Source of the DNA: an uncultured bacterium
GTDB taxonomy: Bacteria > Dictyoglomota > Dictyoglomia > Dictyoglomales > Dictyoglomaceae
Assembly: GCA_938034905.1 (NCBI GenBank)
Contig: CALHLF010000018.1
Coordinates: 38,235 to 102,234 of the forward strand
Direction of reading: 5' to 3'
DNA: 64,000 nucleotides
The notes under the pieces were generated by a model that did no database searches, was not told where the DNA came from, and saw nothing but the letters and a program-made list of their open reading frames with translations. Below, piece after piece: positions 10,150 through 18,939 of the stretch (its first letter is position 1; each line of letters opens with the position of its first letter). The translations under genes and the position numbers were made by a program.

Positions 10150-10330
10150 TTTTCCCCACCTTTTTAGCCTTGAATTTTATTTTAATTCTTGGAATCATCA
10201 CAATATGTCCACACTTTTCACATTTTAGTTTTATATCTACACCAACAAAAAGCACTATCCAAGTCTTTCCTCCACAAGGATGAGGTTTAGGAAGTTCTAT
10301 AATATCTCCCACCTCAAAGCGTGTAATCAT
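10127..10330 (-). CDS. DUF951 small Cys-containing protein
   Basis: A 67-residue protein matching the DUF951 family: EVGDIIELPKPHPCGG near the N-terminus, then the conserved CEKCGHIVMIPR pair of cysteines, which could bind a metal. Function is unknown. It starts at ATG 10330, overlapping the EF-G paralogue stop in an ATGA, and its 3' end overlaps proB, so all three genes are co-translated. In many Firmicutes a DUF951 gene sits near chromosome-partition or translation genes, which gives no firm clue here. Confidence 0.85.
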   Translation of the reverse strand: MITRFEVGDIIELPKPHPCGGKTWIVLFVGVDIKLKCEKCGHIVMIPRIKIKFKAKKVGKIEIDSEL

Positions 10331-12417
10331 TCTTCCTCTTCCTCTAATTTAGGTTTTGCCTTCGCAATAATTTCTTCCTGAATTTTAGCAGGTACTTCTT
10401 CATAGTGAGAAAACTTCATAGTATAGGAACCTCTACCTTGGGTTATAGATTTTAATGTAGAAGAATATCTTAACATTTCTGCAAGAGGAACCAATGCTTT
10501 TATAACCTGCAATTTACCCATAGAGTCAATTTGTAATACTTTACCCCTTCTACCATTAAGATCACTTATTATATCCCCAGTATAACTATCCGGAGCTGTA
10601 ACCTCTACAAGCATTATAGGTTCTAATAGGACGGGTTTTGCCTCAATAAATCCCTTTTTAAACGCCTTCGCAGCAGCAACCTTAAAGGCCATATCCGATG
10701 AATCAACCTCATGATAGGAACCATCGAATAAAGTTACTTTAACATCTACTATGGGATATCCTGCTAATATTCCCTTTTCCATCGTTTCTCTAATTCCCTT
10801 CTCTACCGCAGGTATATAGTTTTTAGGAACTACACCTCCTACTATCTTATCAACAAATTCAAAACCTCCACCTCTTGGTAGAGGCTCCAATTCAAGCCAT
10901 ACATGTCCATATTGTCCTCGTCCTCCTGTTTGTTTTTTCACTTTTCCTTCTGCTTTTACAGAAGTTCTTATAGTCTCTCTATATGCAACTTGTGGAGTTC
11001 CTAAGGTAACATTGACTCCAAATTTCCTCTGCATTCGTTCTACAACAACTTCTAAATGAGAATCCCCTAAACCATAAATTAAGGTCTCATTTGTCTCAAA
11101 ATTTCTCTGAATCCTAATTGTAGGATCTTCCTCTACAATTCTTGATAATGCAGAACTCATTCTATCTTCGTCCGCTCTTGATTTTGGAATAACAGAAACA
11201 GAGAATACAGGTTCTGGAAATTCTAAGGGCTTAACTTTTAAGAGAAAGTCTTTATCTGCAAGAGTATCATTAGTTGATGTTTCCTTTAGTTTAGATACTA
11301 CACAAAGATCTCCTGCAACTACTTCTATGGTTTGTTCTTGATTCTTTCCCCTTTGATAATAAACTTGAGCGATTTTTTCCTGAGTTTCTTTATTTACATT
11401 AAATAAATTAGAGTCAGGTCTTAAATTTCCTGATAGGATTCTAAGATAATTTAATCTTCCCACGAAGGGATCTGCAGATGTTTTAAATACAAAAGCTAAA
11501 GTTTGCTTGTTATTTCCTATATTTATTTCCTTCTCTTCTCCAGTTTTTATATCCTCTACTTTGATAGGTTTTCTCTCCTTTGGATTTGGGAAAAATTCCA
11601 CAACAGCATCTAAAAATTTTGATACTCCTATGTTCTTAAGGGAAGAAACCCCAAAGACAGGAAAAATCTCCCTATCTATAAATGTTTTCTTTAAAGTTTT
11701 AATTATTTCCTCACCTTCGATTTCCTCTCCTTCTAAATATCTTTGAAGAAGCTCTTCATCAGATTCAATTATACTTTCAATTAAATTTTGTCTCCATTTT
11801 TCAATAGAGCTAGTTAATTCTGATGGAATTTCTATTTCCTTTGGCTCTCCTTTATCGTCAGGATATAAATATGCCTTCTTATTTAAAAGATCTACAACCC
11901 CTTGAAAATTTGCTTCTTTTCCTATAGGAATAAAAACTGGAAGAACTTTATTTCCAAATCTTTCTTGTATTACTTTTAAAATTTCAAAAAAATCTGAATT
12001 TTCTCTATCTAATTTATTAATAACAAAAGCAGTAGGAAGATTATTTTCCTGAGACATTCCCCATATCTTTTCATGCTGAACCTGAATACCTGAAATAGCA
12101 TCTATCACTAATACTACAGAATCTACTGCTAAAAAAGCACTTATTACTTCTCCAATGAAATCAGCATATCCTGGGGTATCTATAATATTAATCTTTTTAC
12201 CCTTCCATTCGATAGGAAGTAAAGACAAGTTAAGAGAAATTCCCCTTTTTACTTCTTCAGGCTCATAATCTGAAACAGTATTCCCATTTTCTACCTTTCC
12301 CATTCGATCAATAACCTTTGCAGAATAAAGTATTGCTTCAGATAAAGTGGTTTTCCCAGAACTTCCGTGCCCAAAAAGTCCAATATTTCTTAAATCTTCA
12401 GTTGTATATTGTTTCAT
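10327..12417 (-). CDS. Elongation factor G paralogue (EF-G-2 type)
   Basis: A 696-residue translational GTPase with all EF-G domains: G domain with P-loop GHGSSGKTT, switch II DTPGYADF and NKLD; domains II-III; domain IV with GGRGQYGHVWLELEPL; and domain V. Canonical EF-G has AHIDAGKTT in the P-loop and normally lies with rpsL/rpsG/tuf. The altered P-loop and the isolated location point to the second EF-G class found in Thermotoga, Thermus and Firmicutes, whose role is poorly defined. It could act in recycling or stress translation rather than bulk elongation. A possible promoter lies in the gap to dut. Confidence 0.9.
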   Translation of the reverse strand: MKQYTTEDLRNIGLFGHGSSGKTTLSEAILYSAKVIDRMGKVENGNTVSDYEPEEVKRGISLNLSLLPIEWKGKKINIIDTPGYADFIGEVISAFLAVDSVVLVIDAISGIQVQHEKIWGMSQENNLPTAFVINKLDRENSDFFEILKVIQERFGNKVLPVFIPIGKEANFQGVVDLLNKKAYLYPDDKGEPKEIEIPSELTSSIEKWRQNLIESIIESDEELLQRYLEGEEIEGEEIIKTLKKTFIDREIFPVFGVSSLKNIGVSKFLDAVVEFFPNPKERKPIKVEDIKTGEEKEINIGNNKQTLAFVFKTSADPFVGRLNYLRILSGNLRPDSNLFNVNKETQEKIAQVYYQRGKNQEQTIEVVAGDLCVVSKLKETSTNDTLADKDFLLKVKPLEFPEPVFSVSVIPKSRADEDRMSSALSRIVEEDPTIRIQRNFETNETLIYGLGDSHLEVVVERMQRKFGVNVTLGTPQVAYRETIRTSVKAEGKVKKQTGGRGQYGHVWLELEPLPRGGGFEFVDKIVGGVVPKNYIPAVEKGIRETMEKGILAGYPIVDVKVTLFDGSYHEVDSSDMAFKVAAAKAFKKGFIEAKPVLLEPIMLVEVTAPDSYTGDIISDLNGRRGKVLQIDSMGKLQVIKALVPLAEMLRYSSTLKSITQGRGSYTMKFSHYEEVPAKIQEEIIAKAKPKLEEEEE

Positions 12418-12450
12418 TTTTTAATCTTAAACCCCCTTCTTTTAATTATT

Positions 12451-12459
12451 TTTATATCA
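12451..12459 (-). promoter_or_regulatory. Possible extended -10 promoter before the EF-G paralogue
   Basis: The minus strand reads TGATATAAA, an extended -10 pattern (TGn then TATAAA), where the TGA is also the dut stop codon. There is no good -35 hexamer 17 bases upstream. Transcription would start about 25-30 bases before the EF-G start codon. The call rests on one short motif in AT-rich DNA. Confidence 0.3.
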
Positions 12460-12906
12460 AATTCCAGTACTTCCAAATCCCTTCTCCCCCCTTTTAGATG
12501 GGGGTAAACAATTTACCTCTTTCCATTCAATCTTTTGAAAGGATAGGATTAAAAGTTGAGCAATCCTCATACCCCTTTTCCCATAGAAGGTCTTGCCTGA
12601 GAAATTAATAAGATTTATGAAAATTTCACCTCTATAATCACTATCAATTAAACCTGGAGTATTGAGTATAGTTATTCCTTCTCTTGCTGATAATCCACTT
12701 CGGGGAAGAATTAGTCCAAGAAAACCCTCAGGAAGAGCAATCTTTATACCTGTGGGAATTAATTTTCCCCCATTAATTTCATTAAAAGGGGGAAGGATAA
12801 AATCTTCTCGGGAAAAGAGATCAAGAGCACTTGCCCCTTCAGTAGAATAAAAGGGGAGAGGTAAATTCTTATCAATTCGTTCTATATATACATGTACCTT
12901 TTCCAT
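12457..12906 (-). CDS. dut: dUTP diphosphatase
   Basis: Hydrolyses dUTP to dUMP and pyrophosphate, which keeps uracil out of DNA and supplies ThyX. At 149 residues it is a standard trimeric dUTPase. The five motifs appear in order: [11 protein letters not shown] (1), [10 protein letters not shown] (2), [11 protein letters not shown] (3), [11 protein letters not shown] (4) and the C-terminal [10 protein letters not shown] (5). ATG 12906 is nine bases after the proS stop. Together with thyX, tdk and tmk in this window it covers much of the dTTP supply route. Confidence 0.95.
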   Translation of the reverse strand: MEKVHVYIERIDKNLPLPFYSTEGASALDLFSREDFILPPFNEINGGKLIPTGIKIALPEGFLGLILPRSGLSAREGITILNTPGLIDSDYRGEIFINLINFSGKTFYGKRGMRIAQLLILSFQKIEWKEVNCLPPSKRGEKGFGSTGI

Positions 12907-12915
12907 TTTTTTTAA

Positions 12916-14361
12916 CTAATATGCCTTTGCAAATAATGCTTTTATATTAGTATCTTTACCACAGAAAATACACTTTCCTTTTTCTTCTTTCCAATCAAAG
13001 GGAAGATTCCGAATAGTAGCAGAAGTTAATTCCTTTATAGATATTTCACAATTTCCATTTCCACACCAACTCGCTTTAATAAATCCTCTTCTTTTATCAA
13101 TTATTCTTTTAAACTCTTCTAAGGATTCAACTTCATAAGTATTTTCATTTCTGAATTTCAATGCTTTATCAAACATAGTTTTCTGAATGTCTTCTAATAA
13201 ATTTTTAAGCTCAGGAACCATATTGATTTTTTTATATGAGATTTTAGTTCTCAAATCTCTTCGAGCAACAAAAATTTCTTCCTTTTCCACCTCCCTTGGT
13301 CCAATTTCAATTCTTACAGGTACTCCCTTTAATTCCCATTCATTGAATTTCCAGCCAGGGGTATGTTCTTCATCTTTATCTACAAAAACTCTAAAATACT
13401 CCCTTAATATTGTTGCAACATCATCCACATAATTGTAAATCTTCTCTTTATCTTTCTCATCTTTCCAAATGGGGATTATAACAATTTGATATGGAGCTAC
13501 CTTAGGGGGTAAAACAAGTCCAAAATCATCCCCATGAGTCATTATTAGAGCTCCAATAACCCTTGTAGAAACCCCCCAACTGGTTTGCCAAACATATTTC
13601 CTCTCTCCATCCACATCTTGAAAAGTTATATTAAAAGCCTTAGCAAAGTGTTGTCCGAGATTATGAGATGTTCCCCCTTGAAGCGCTCTCCCATCGGCAA
13701 GGAGTACCTCGATAGAATAAGTTCTTAATGCCCCTGCAAATTTTTCGTTTTCTGTTTTTACTCCTGCAACAACTGGAATAGATAAATCTTTCTCAAAAAA
13801 CTCCTTATATACATTTAGCATTTTTATAGCTTCCTCTTCTGCCTCCTCCTGAGTTCTATGAGCAGTATGCCCTTCCTGCCATAGAAATTCAGTAGTTCTA
13901 AGAAAAAGCCTTGTCTCCTTTTCCCATCTTACTACATTTGCCCACTGGTTTATAAGTAGAGGAAGATCTCGCCAAGATTGAATCCATTTAGAGAACATAC
14001 TACATATTATTGACTCTGAAGTAGGTCTTACTGCTAAGGGCTCTATTAAATCCTCATCTCCACCCTTTGTTACCCATGCGACTTGAGGAGAGAATCCTTC
14101 TACATGCTCGGCCTCTTTTTCTAAAAAGCTTTTAGGAATAAAAAGGGGGAAATATGCATTTTCATGGCCTGTTTTTTTTATTTTCTCATCCAAAACCCTT
14201 TGAAGATTTTCCCATAAAGCATATCCATAGGGTCTAATCACCATACAGCCTTTAATGGGAGCATAATCTGCGAGCTTTGCTTTTAAGATAACATCAGTGT
14301 ACCAACGTGAAAAATCCTCTTTTTGAGAAGTAATATTTTCTACAAATTTTTTCTCCTCCAT
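12916..14361 (-). CDS. proS: Prolyl-tRNA synthetase, archaeal/eukaryotic type
   Basis: Class II synthetase that charges tRNA-Pro. At 481 residues it lacks the inserted editing domain of the long bacterial form (about 570 residues) and matches the archaeal-type enzyme also found in Thermus. Motif 1 region PLFIPKSFL, motif 2 (WQEGHTAHRTQEEAEEEA region) and motif 3 are present. After the anticodon-binding domain comes a zinc-type domain with CGNGNCE and CIFCGK, ending in a C-terminal tyrosine (KAY), typical of this subtype. The start ATG follows TAGGAGGTTTTGAT. It lies between the envelope genes and dut. Confidence 0.95.
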   Translation of the reverse strand: MEEKKFVENITSQKEDFSRWYTDVILKAKLADYAPIKGCMVIRPYGYALWENLQRVLDEKIKKTGHENAYFPLFIPKSFLEKEAEHVEGFSPQVAWVTKGGDEDLIEPLAVRPTSESIICSMFSKWIQSWRDLPLLINQWANVVRWEKETRLFLRTTEFLWQEGHTAHRTQEEAEEEAIKMLNVYKEFFEKDLSIPVVAGVKTENEKFAGALRTYSIEVLLADGRALQGGTSHNLGQHFAKAFNITFQDVDGERKYVWQTSWGVSTRVIGALIMTHGDDFGLVLPPKVAPYQIVIIPIWKDEKDKEKIYNYVDDVATILREYFRVFVDKDEEHTPGWKFNEWELKGVPVRIEIGPREVEKEEIFVARRDLRTKISYKKINMVPELKNLLEDIQKTMFDKALKFRNENTYEVESLEEFKRIIDKRRGFIKASWCGNGNCEISIKELTSATIRNLPFDWKEEKGKCIFCGKDTNIKALFAKAY

Positions 14362-14372
14362 ATCAAAACCTC

Positions 14373-15566
14373 CTATAACTCAAATCTTATTTTCAGAGGA
14401 CCACTATTATATGTATCTTCTGTCACTATTACACTTAATATAACTTTTTTTCCTTTTTCTTTTATTTTATAAACTATATCATAAAAATCTTCCAAAGAAA
14501 TATCCCCAACAGTATTGGTTAATGGATCTGGTAATATTCCACTAAGTTGTGCAATTTTATTTACATCAGATAGTATCTCAAGAAGCTTTGCTTCTATTTT
14601 ATCTTTTGTTTCACTTCCATCTACAACTCTTGTAAGAATAACTTGATTTTTATGAAAAACTAAGTAATAGGGATATATTTGCAAATTAACTAAAACTGGT
14701 TCTCCTTCAAAGGTATTTACCATAGCTATACTCCTAATAACTTTATCACCAGGAGTCATAAGGGCATTTATAAGTTTATCCCACTCAGACTTTGGAAGCC
14801 ATACTGCTCCTTTATCATTAGAAGAGCCTGCACCCCTATTTAATGCAATCTGTTCTAAAAGACGAAGCAATGTTTTTCCTTCATTAATGGCCTCATTCTT
14901 TGATAAATTACCTCTACTTACCCAATTTAAAATCAATTCTCCTCGTCTAAATATAATACCCTCACTTCTAATAAGATTAATAGTACTTGACAAGAACTCT
15001 ATCTCTTCCACTAAACCTCTTTTTTCTTCATTTAATCGTTCCTTTTCTTTTTCTAAAATTGAAACTCTCTTTGATATATCATATAAAGCCCTTTGAAGAA
15101 TTTCTTTATCTTTTAAAAGTTTATTCCTTTCTAAATTAAGTTTAGAGATTTCTTTATTTAAATCTTCCTTATCTTTTTCCAATTTCTCAAGCTCTTTTCT
15201 AAATTTTTCAAGTTCTTCCCTTATTAATTCTCTTTCTTTTGTTCTTTCAGAAAGTCTCTGTATTACACTATTTAACTCCTCATTTTTTATACTTATAGCA
15301 ACTTGGAGAGAACTTAACTGTTTCTTTAATCTATCTAAACCAAAAATTGCAGTTCTTACATTTTCTGAAGAAAGAGAAAGAACTATTAGAGTAAAAAGCA
15401 TAATTAATATACCAGTAATAACACTTATTAATCGAGAAGTATATTTAGGTCTAAGATTGAAAAGAGTTAACTTCTTTTTTCCTACCTTTCTTCCCACATA
15501 ATCTCCCAAATATGCAATAACTCCACTCAAAAGAAGAAGTATTAAAATTAAGAAAAGTCCTGACAT
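14373..15566 (-). CDS. DUF3084 membrane protein with coiled coil
   Basis: Two membrane helices (about 3-22 and 46-68) flank a short loop with the family signature YLGDYVGRKVGKKKLTLFNLRP. A long Lys/Glu-rich coiled coil (about 85-195) and a beta-rich C-terminal domain follow. This is the DUF3084 layout, a family of unknown function common in thermophiles and cyanobacteria. The start ATG (15566) overlaps the lptB stop as TAATG, so the two are translationally coupled. It is tempting to see it as a membrane partner of LptB, but its sequence does not resemble LptF/LptG; this is only positional inference. Confidence 0.8.
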   Translation of the reverse strand: MSGLFLILILLLLSGVIAYLGDYVGRKVGKKKLTLFNLRPKYTSRLISVITGILIMLFTLIVLSLSSENVRTAIFGLDRLKKQLSSLQVAISIKNEELNSVIQRLSERTKERELIREELEKFRKELEKLEKDKEDLNKEISKLNLERNKLLKDKEILQRALYDISKRVSILEKEKERLNEEKRGLVEEIEFLSSTINLIRSEGIIFRRGELILNWVSRGNLSKNEAINEGKTLLRLLEQIALNRGAGSSNDKGAVWLPKSEWDKLINALMTPGDKVIRSIAMVNTFEGEPVLVNLQIYPYYLVFHKNQVILTRVVDGSETKDKIEAKLLEILSDVNKIAQLSGILPDPLTNTVGDISLEDFYDIVYKIKEKGKKVILSVIVTEDTYNSGPLKIRFEL

Positions 15567-16285
15567 TAGATATTAAACCTCTCCCCTAAGAAGAATCTTT
15601 TCGCCAAGTCATTATTCACAATTTCTTCAGGGGTTCCTGATATAAGTATTTCACCAGAATAAATAATATAGGCATAATCAGTTATTGCTAAGGTATCTCT
15701 TACATTATGATCGGTAATCAAAATTCCTAAATTTTTACCTCTCAAGTAATGGATTGTTTCTTGAAGATTTTGAACAGTTAAAGGATCAACTCCAGCGAAG
15801 GGCTCATCAAGAAGAATATATTTAGGAGAAAGAGCCAAAACTCTAGCAATTTCTACCCTTCTTCTTTCCCCGCCAGATAGACTATAACCATAGTTCTTTC
15901 TAACCTCTTGTAAATGAAATTCCTCAATAAGTTCATTTAGCTTTATTTTTTGCTCTCTTGGGGTTAAATTAGTTAATTCTAAAACCAATTTAATATTATC
16001 CTCCACTGATAATTTTCTAAATATTGTAGGATCTTGTGCTAAATATCCCAAACCCATTTTTGCCCTTTTAGGCATTGATAGATACGTAATGTCTTCACCC
16101 TCTAATAGGATTCTTCCTGCATCAGCAAATACTTCTCCCATGATAGTATAAAAAGTTGTAGTTTTTCCTGCACCATTAGGACCTAATAATCCTACCACCA
16201 TTCCAGGTTCTACCTGCAATGATACATTCTTTACTACACATCTTTTACCATAATATTTATAAATTCCTACTGTCTCTAATGCCAT
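15566..16285 (-). CDS. lptB: LptB-type lipopolysaccharide export ABC ATPase
   Basis: A 239-residue ABC ATPase with the short soluble build of LptB. Walker A is GPNGAGKTTT, the signature is LSGGERRR and Walker B runs ILLDEPFAGVDPL. The starting pattern (LETVGIYKYYGKRCVVKNVSL) and the ILITDHNVRDTL H-loop are typical of LptB, which powers LPS extraction with LptF/G and LptC; none of these partners is visible here. No ribosome-binding site precedes the ATG; instead a promoter ends about 12 bases upstream, so the message may be nearly leaderless. Sitting in a lipid A cluster supports LptB over a general amino-acid ABC ATPase. Confidence 0.9.
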   Translation of the reverse strand: MALETVGIYKYYGKRCVVKNVSLQVEPGMVVGLLGPNGAGKTTTFYTIMGEVFADAGRILLEGEDITYLSMPKRAKMGLGYLAQDPTIFRKLSVEDNIKLVLELTNLTPREQKIKLNELIEEFHLQEVRKNYGYSLSGGERRRVEIARVLALSPKYILLDEPFAGVDPLTVQNLQETIHYLRGKNLGILITDHNVRDTLAITDYAYIIYSGEILISGTPEEIVNNDLAKRFFLGERFNI

Positions 16286-16297
16286 GTTTTAAAGATA

Positions 16298-16326
16298 ATG
16301 TTAAAGAAAAAGAAAGAAGATGTCAA
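16298..16326 (-). promoter_or_regulatory. Candidate sigma-70-type promoter of lptB-DUF3084
   Basis: On the minus strand, TTGACA (16321-16326) and TAACAT (16298-16303) are separated by 17 bases. The predicted transcription start falls about six bases before the lptB ATG at 16285. The matching lack of a ribosome-binding site in front of lptB supports short-leader or leaderless initiation. Confidence 0.45.
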
Positions 16327-16327
16327 T

Positions 16328-16960
16328 TTATTTAATAACCAAACTTCTCAAAAATTCCCAAATTTCTTTATATCCTTTTTTTTGTAGGATATTTAAAGTA
16401 ATAAAATATTCCTTCAAGGCTAAAATATAATTACCCTTTTTGTAATATACTACACATTTAAGAGCATGTAGCATTTCGTTATCTCTTTCTATTTTTAAAC
16501 CTTCTTCTATTAGTTTTTCTGTTTCTTTTATATCTCCTCTTTCATAATATAAATATGCTAAAAAAGAAATTACCCAATCATCCATTGGATACCTCTCATA
16601 TAATTTTCGGAAATAAATTAAGGCTTTATCCTTTTTATTACTAAAATAAGATGCAAAGGCTAATTGATAGAGGGCAAAGGAATCGTTATTTTTTTCAATA
16701 TTTTCTTCTGCCTTTTTACCTAAAAAATTAGAATCTATCATCTCTATCTTTTTATAAGTTTCAAAAGCCTTATCTAATTTCCCCTGGGCAGAATAGACCA
16801 CCAAAAGTTTAAAAAGAATTTCTAAGTTTTTAGGGTCTTTTGATAAAAGAATTTCATATTCTTTTTCTAAATCTCTCCAATTACTAGAAAATACTATAGT
16901 CAAGAGGATTAAACTAAAAATTAATATTATCCAAGATAAATTTCGCAATTTTTTCTGCAC
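16328..16960 (-). CDS. Membrane-anchored TPR protein
   Basis: A 210-residue protein with one N-terminal helix (about 8-26, LSWIILIFSLILLTIVF) and then tandem tetratricopeptide-like repeats. Repeat hallmarks include NLEILFKLLVVYSAQGKLDKA, DSFALYQLAFASYFSNKKDKA, DWVISFLAYLYYERGDIKET and EMLHALKCVVYYKKGNYILA. The repeats probably face the periplasm and bind a partner. Its 5' end overlaps the preceding LpxB-related gene by 47 bp. The partner is unknown; the position suggests envelope assembly. Confidence 0.75.
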   Translation of the reverse strand: MQKKLRNLSWIILIFSLILLTIVFSSNWRDLEKEYEILLSKDPKNLEILFKLLVVYSAQGKLDKAFETYKKIEMIDSNFLGKKAEENIEKNNDSFALYQLAFASYFSNKKDKALIYFRKLYERYPMDDWVISFLAYLYYERGDIKETEKLIEEGLKIERDNEMLHALKCVVYYKKGNYILALKEYFITLNILQKKGYKEIWEFLRSLVIK

Positions 16961-17996
16961 CCTTCTCCCCCAATCTTTTACTTCCCTTTTCTGCCTTAAA
17001 TTTTATCTCTTTAGGATGTTTTATAAAATAAATTATCCTTTCTCCAGCCTCTTTGTAATCTCTCACTAATTCCAAACCTTCTCCCAAAAGAGCCTTTTGC
17101 ATTTTTAAAAACTTAAAATTAATTTGAGGACCTCTTCCTGGAAAAGAAATTACAAGTTTTTTTAGAAACACTGCTTGTTCATTGGCAGTTCCTGCTAAAC
17201 CAAGAACTATAAAGGCTTTTTTAATCTCAAAGGCAAAATTTCCGTAAGAAATCCGAGTAGGTAGGTTATATTTTTCTATAATTTCCTTAATGTCATTCTT
17301 ATATTTCTCAGAAAGATATGGTGAAACTATAATAACATAATTGAAATTTGGGAATTCTTTGTTTACTATTTTACAAGATTCTAACATTAATTTCAAATTA
17401 TTTATAGCCTCCTCTCTACTTCCGGGGAGTAAAGCAATAGTATTTTCTGCTTCTTCCTCTCCATTTTCTAATCCATCGAACATAGGATTTCCTAAATATA
17501 ATACCTGAGGAATAAATCCCCTCAAATATCTATATGTGGGCTCATCACGAGTGAAAATAAATCTTGATAATTTTTTCATTATATAAATCTCTGGAAAATA
17601 GAAAGAAGAATTTAATATGGACTTTGCAGTAGGAAGAAAAAATGGTTTTTTTTGAGTAAGAGAACCCATCAACAAATTATAAGTATCTCCTACACATATT
17701 ACCTCTAATTTTTTCCCTTTAAACCCTCTTAATGTCTTGACTTGTTCCCAATGGAAAGAAAGAAAACCCGTTCTAATATCCTTAAAAACATACTTTAATC
17801 TGGATCTGAAGGCGAAACCGCCACTGGGAAATTCTCTTCTTGGATCAAGAATCTCAATAGGGAGATTAATGTAGGCCTTTCCTTCTCCTACTAAAGGTAA
17901 AGCGAAAATTTTTATATTCTTGACTTCAAGAATTTTTTTAATAATCTCTCTTGCAATTAAATCTTCTCCAAATCCATTACTTATAAAGAGGAGCAT
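16914..17996 (-). CDS. Lipid-A-disaccharide synthase-related protein
   Basis: A 360-residue GT-B-like protein. The start MLLFISNGFGEDLIAREI and the stretch LPLVGEGKAY followed by PSGGFAFRS match the lipid-A-disaccharide-synthase-related family (TIGR03492 type) known from cyanobacteria and some thermophiles. Later IALLPGSREEA and VLGLAGTANEQAVFL resemble the nucleotide-sugar binding part of LpxB. True LpxB lies at 21743-22840, so this is a paralogue or a related glycosyltransferase, not the standard enzyme. It overlaps the neighbouring oxidoreductase by 20 bp. The reaction is not established for the family as far as I know. Confidence 0.78.
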   Translation of the reverse strand: MLLFISNGFGEDLIAREIIKKILEVKNIKIFALPLVGEGKAYINLPIEILDPRREFPSGGFAFRSRLKYVFKDIRTGFLSFHWEQVKTLRGFKGKKLEVICVGDTYNLLMGSLTQKKPFFLPTAKSILNSSFYFPEIYIMKKLSRFIFTRDEPTYRYLRGFIPQVLYLGNPMFDGLENGEEEAENTIALLPGSREEAINNLKLMLESCKIVNKEFPNFNYVIIVSPYLSEKYKNDIKEIIEKYNLPTRISYGNFAFEIKKAFIVLGLAGTANEQAVFLKKLVISFPGRGPQINFKFLKMQKALLGEGLELVRDYKEAGERIIYFIKHPKEIKFKAEKGSKRLGEKGAEKIAKFILDNINF

Positions 17997-18939
17997 CTTT
18001 TAAATTATATATTTTCATTTCCTTTAAAATTTCAGAAGCTAAATATATAGCTAATTTACCATCTTCTAAGGTTACCAAGGGACTTCCACCATTTATAATA
18101 CAATTAATAAAATGTTCCAATTCTAACCTCAAAGGTTCTTCTCTTTCAAATAGAGGAGTCTCAATATTTGGTTCTACCACTCTATTAAATCCATGGGTAA
18201 TAGTAATACTCTGATCAATATAATCTACAGTGATAAAAGTTCCTTCAGCTTCATGTATTTCTAACTTTCTAATCTTTTTAGGACTTAATCTACTTGCTAT
18301 TAAATTTACAGAAATATTATTCTCAAATAATATTTGGACATTGGCAAAATCTTCATAAGGAGTATAAAGAGAATAGCCTATTGCTCTAATATCCTTAATT
18401 TTTCTATTCTTTCCTAAGAGATAGAAAAGAATATCTAAGTCATGGATCATTAGATCCATTACTACACCAATATAACTTGATCTTTCATTATATAATCCCA
18501 TTCTATGAGCCTCTAAATAAAATGGATTTTTAACATACTTCTTCAATTCTTGGACTGCAGGATTAAATCTTTCTATATGTCCTACCTGTAATATTAAATC
18601 TTTACCTGATGCTAATTCCAATAGTTCTTCGCTCTCTTCTAATAGTTGTGTTGCAGGCTTTTCTAAAAAGATATGAACCCCTTTTTCTAAAAAATCCTTT
18701 GCAATAGAAAAATGTGTCGAAGTAGGGGTAACTATACTAACTGCCTCAATTTTACCAAAAAGGTCTTTATAATCTGCAGTATAAAAGGGAATTTGATAAA
18801 GAGAAGCCATCTCTCTTGCCCTTTTCTCATTTATATCTGCTATTCCAATAAGCTCTACATTGGGAAGCTCACTAAAAATTCTCACATGATGTTGACCTAA
18901 GTATCCAACTCCTACTACCCCTACTTTTACCTTTCTCAT
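17977..18939 (-). CDS. Gfo/Idh/MocA oxidoreductase, GnnA-like
   Basis: NAD(P)-dependent sugar oxidoreductase of about 320 residues. The Rossmann motif VGVVGVGYLGQHHVRIF begins near residue 4, the conserved EKPATQ lies near 95 and GHIERFNPAV near 122. Upstream in-frame codons exist to 18969, but the ATG at 18939 overlaps the msbA stop as ATGA and is preceded by GAGGTGAGGA, so I take it as the start. Its place among lpx genes recalls GnnA, which oxidises the 3-hydroxyl of UDP-GlcNAc so that GnnB can make the 3-amino sugar used for amide-linked lipid A. No GnnB-like aminotransferase is in the window, so GnnA function is inference. Confidence 0.8.
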   Translation of the reverse strand: MRKVKVGVVGVGYLGQHHVRIFSELPNVELIGIADINEKRAREMASLYQIPFYTADYKDLFGKIEAVSIVTPTSTHFSIAKDFLEKGVHIFLEKPATQLLEESEELLELASGKDLILQVGHIERFNPAVQELKKYVKNPFYLEAHRMGLYNERSSYIGVVMDLMIHDLDILFYLLGKNRKIKDIRAIGYSLYTPYEDFANVQILFENNISVNLIASRLSPKKIRKLEIHEAEGTFITVDYIDQSITITHGFNRVVEPNIETPLFEREEPLRLELEHFINCIINGGSPLVTLEDGKLAIYLASEILKEMKIYNLKDAPLYK

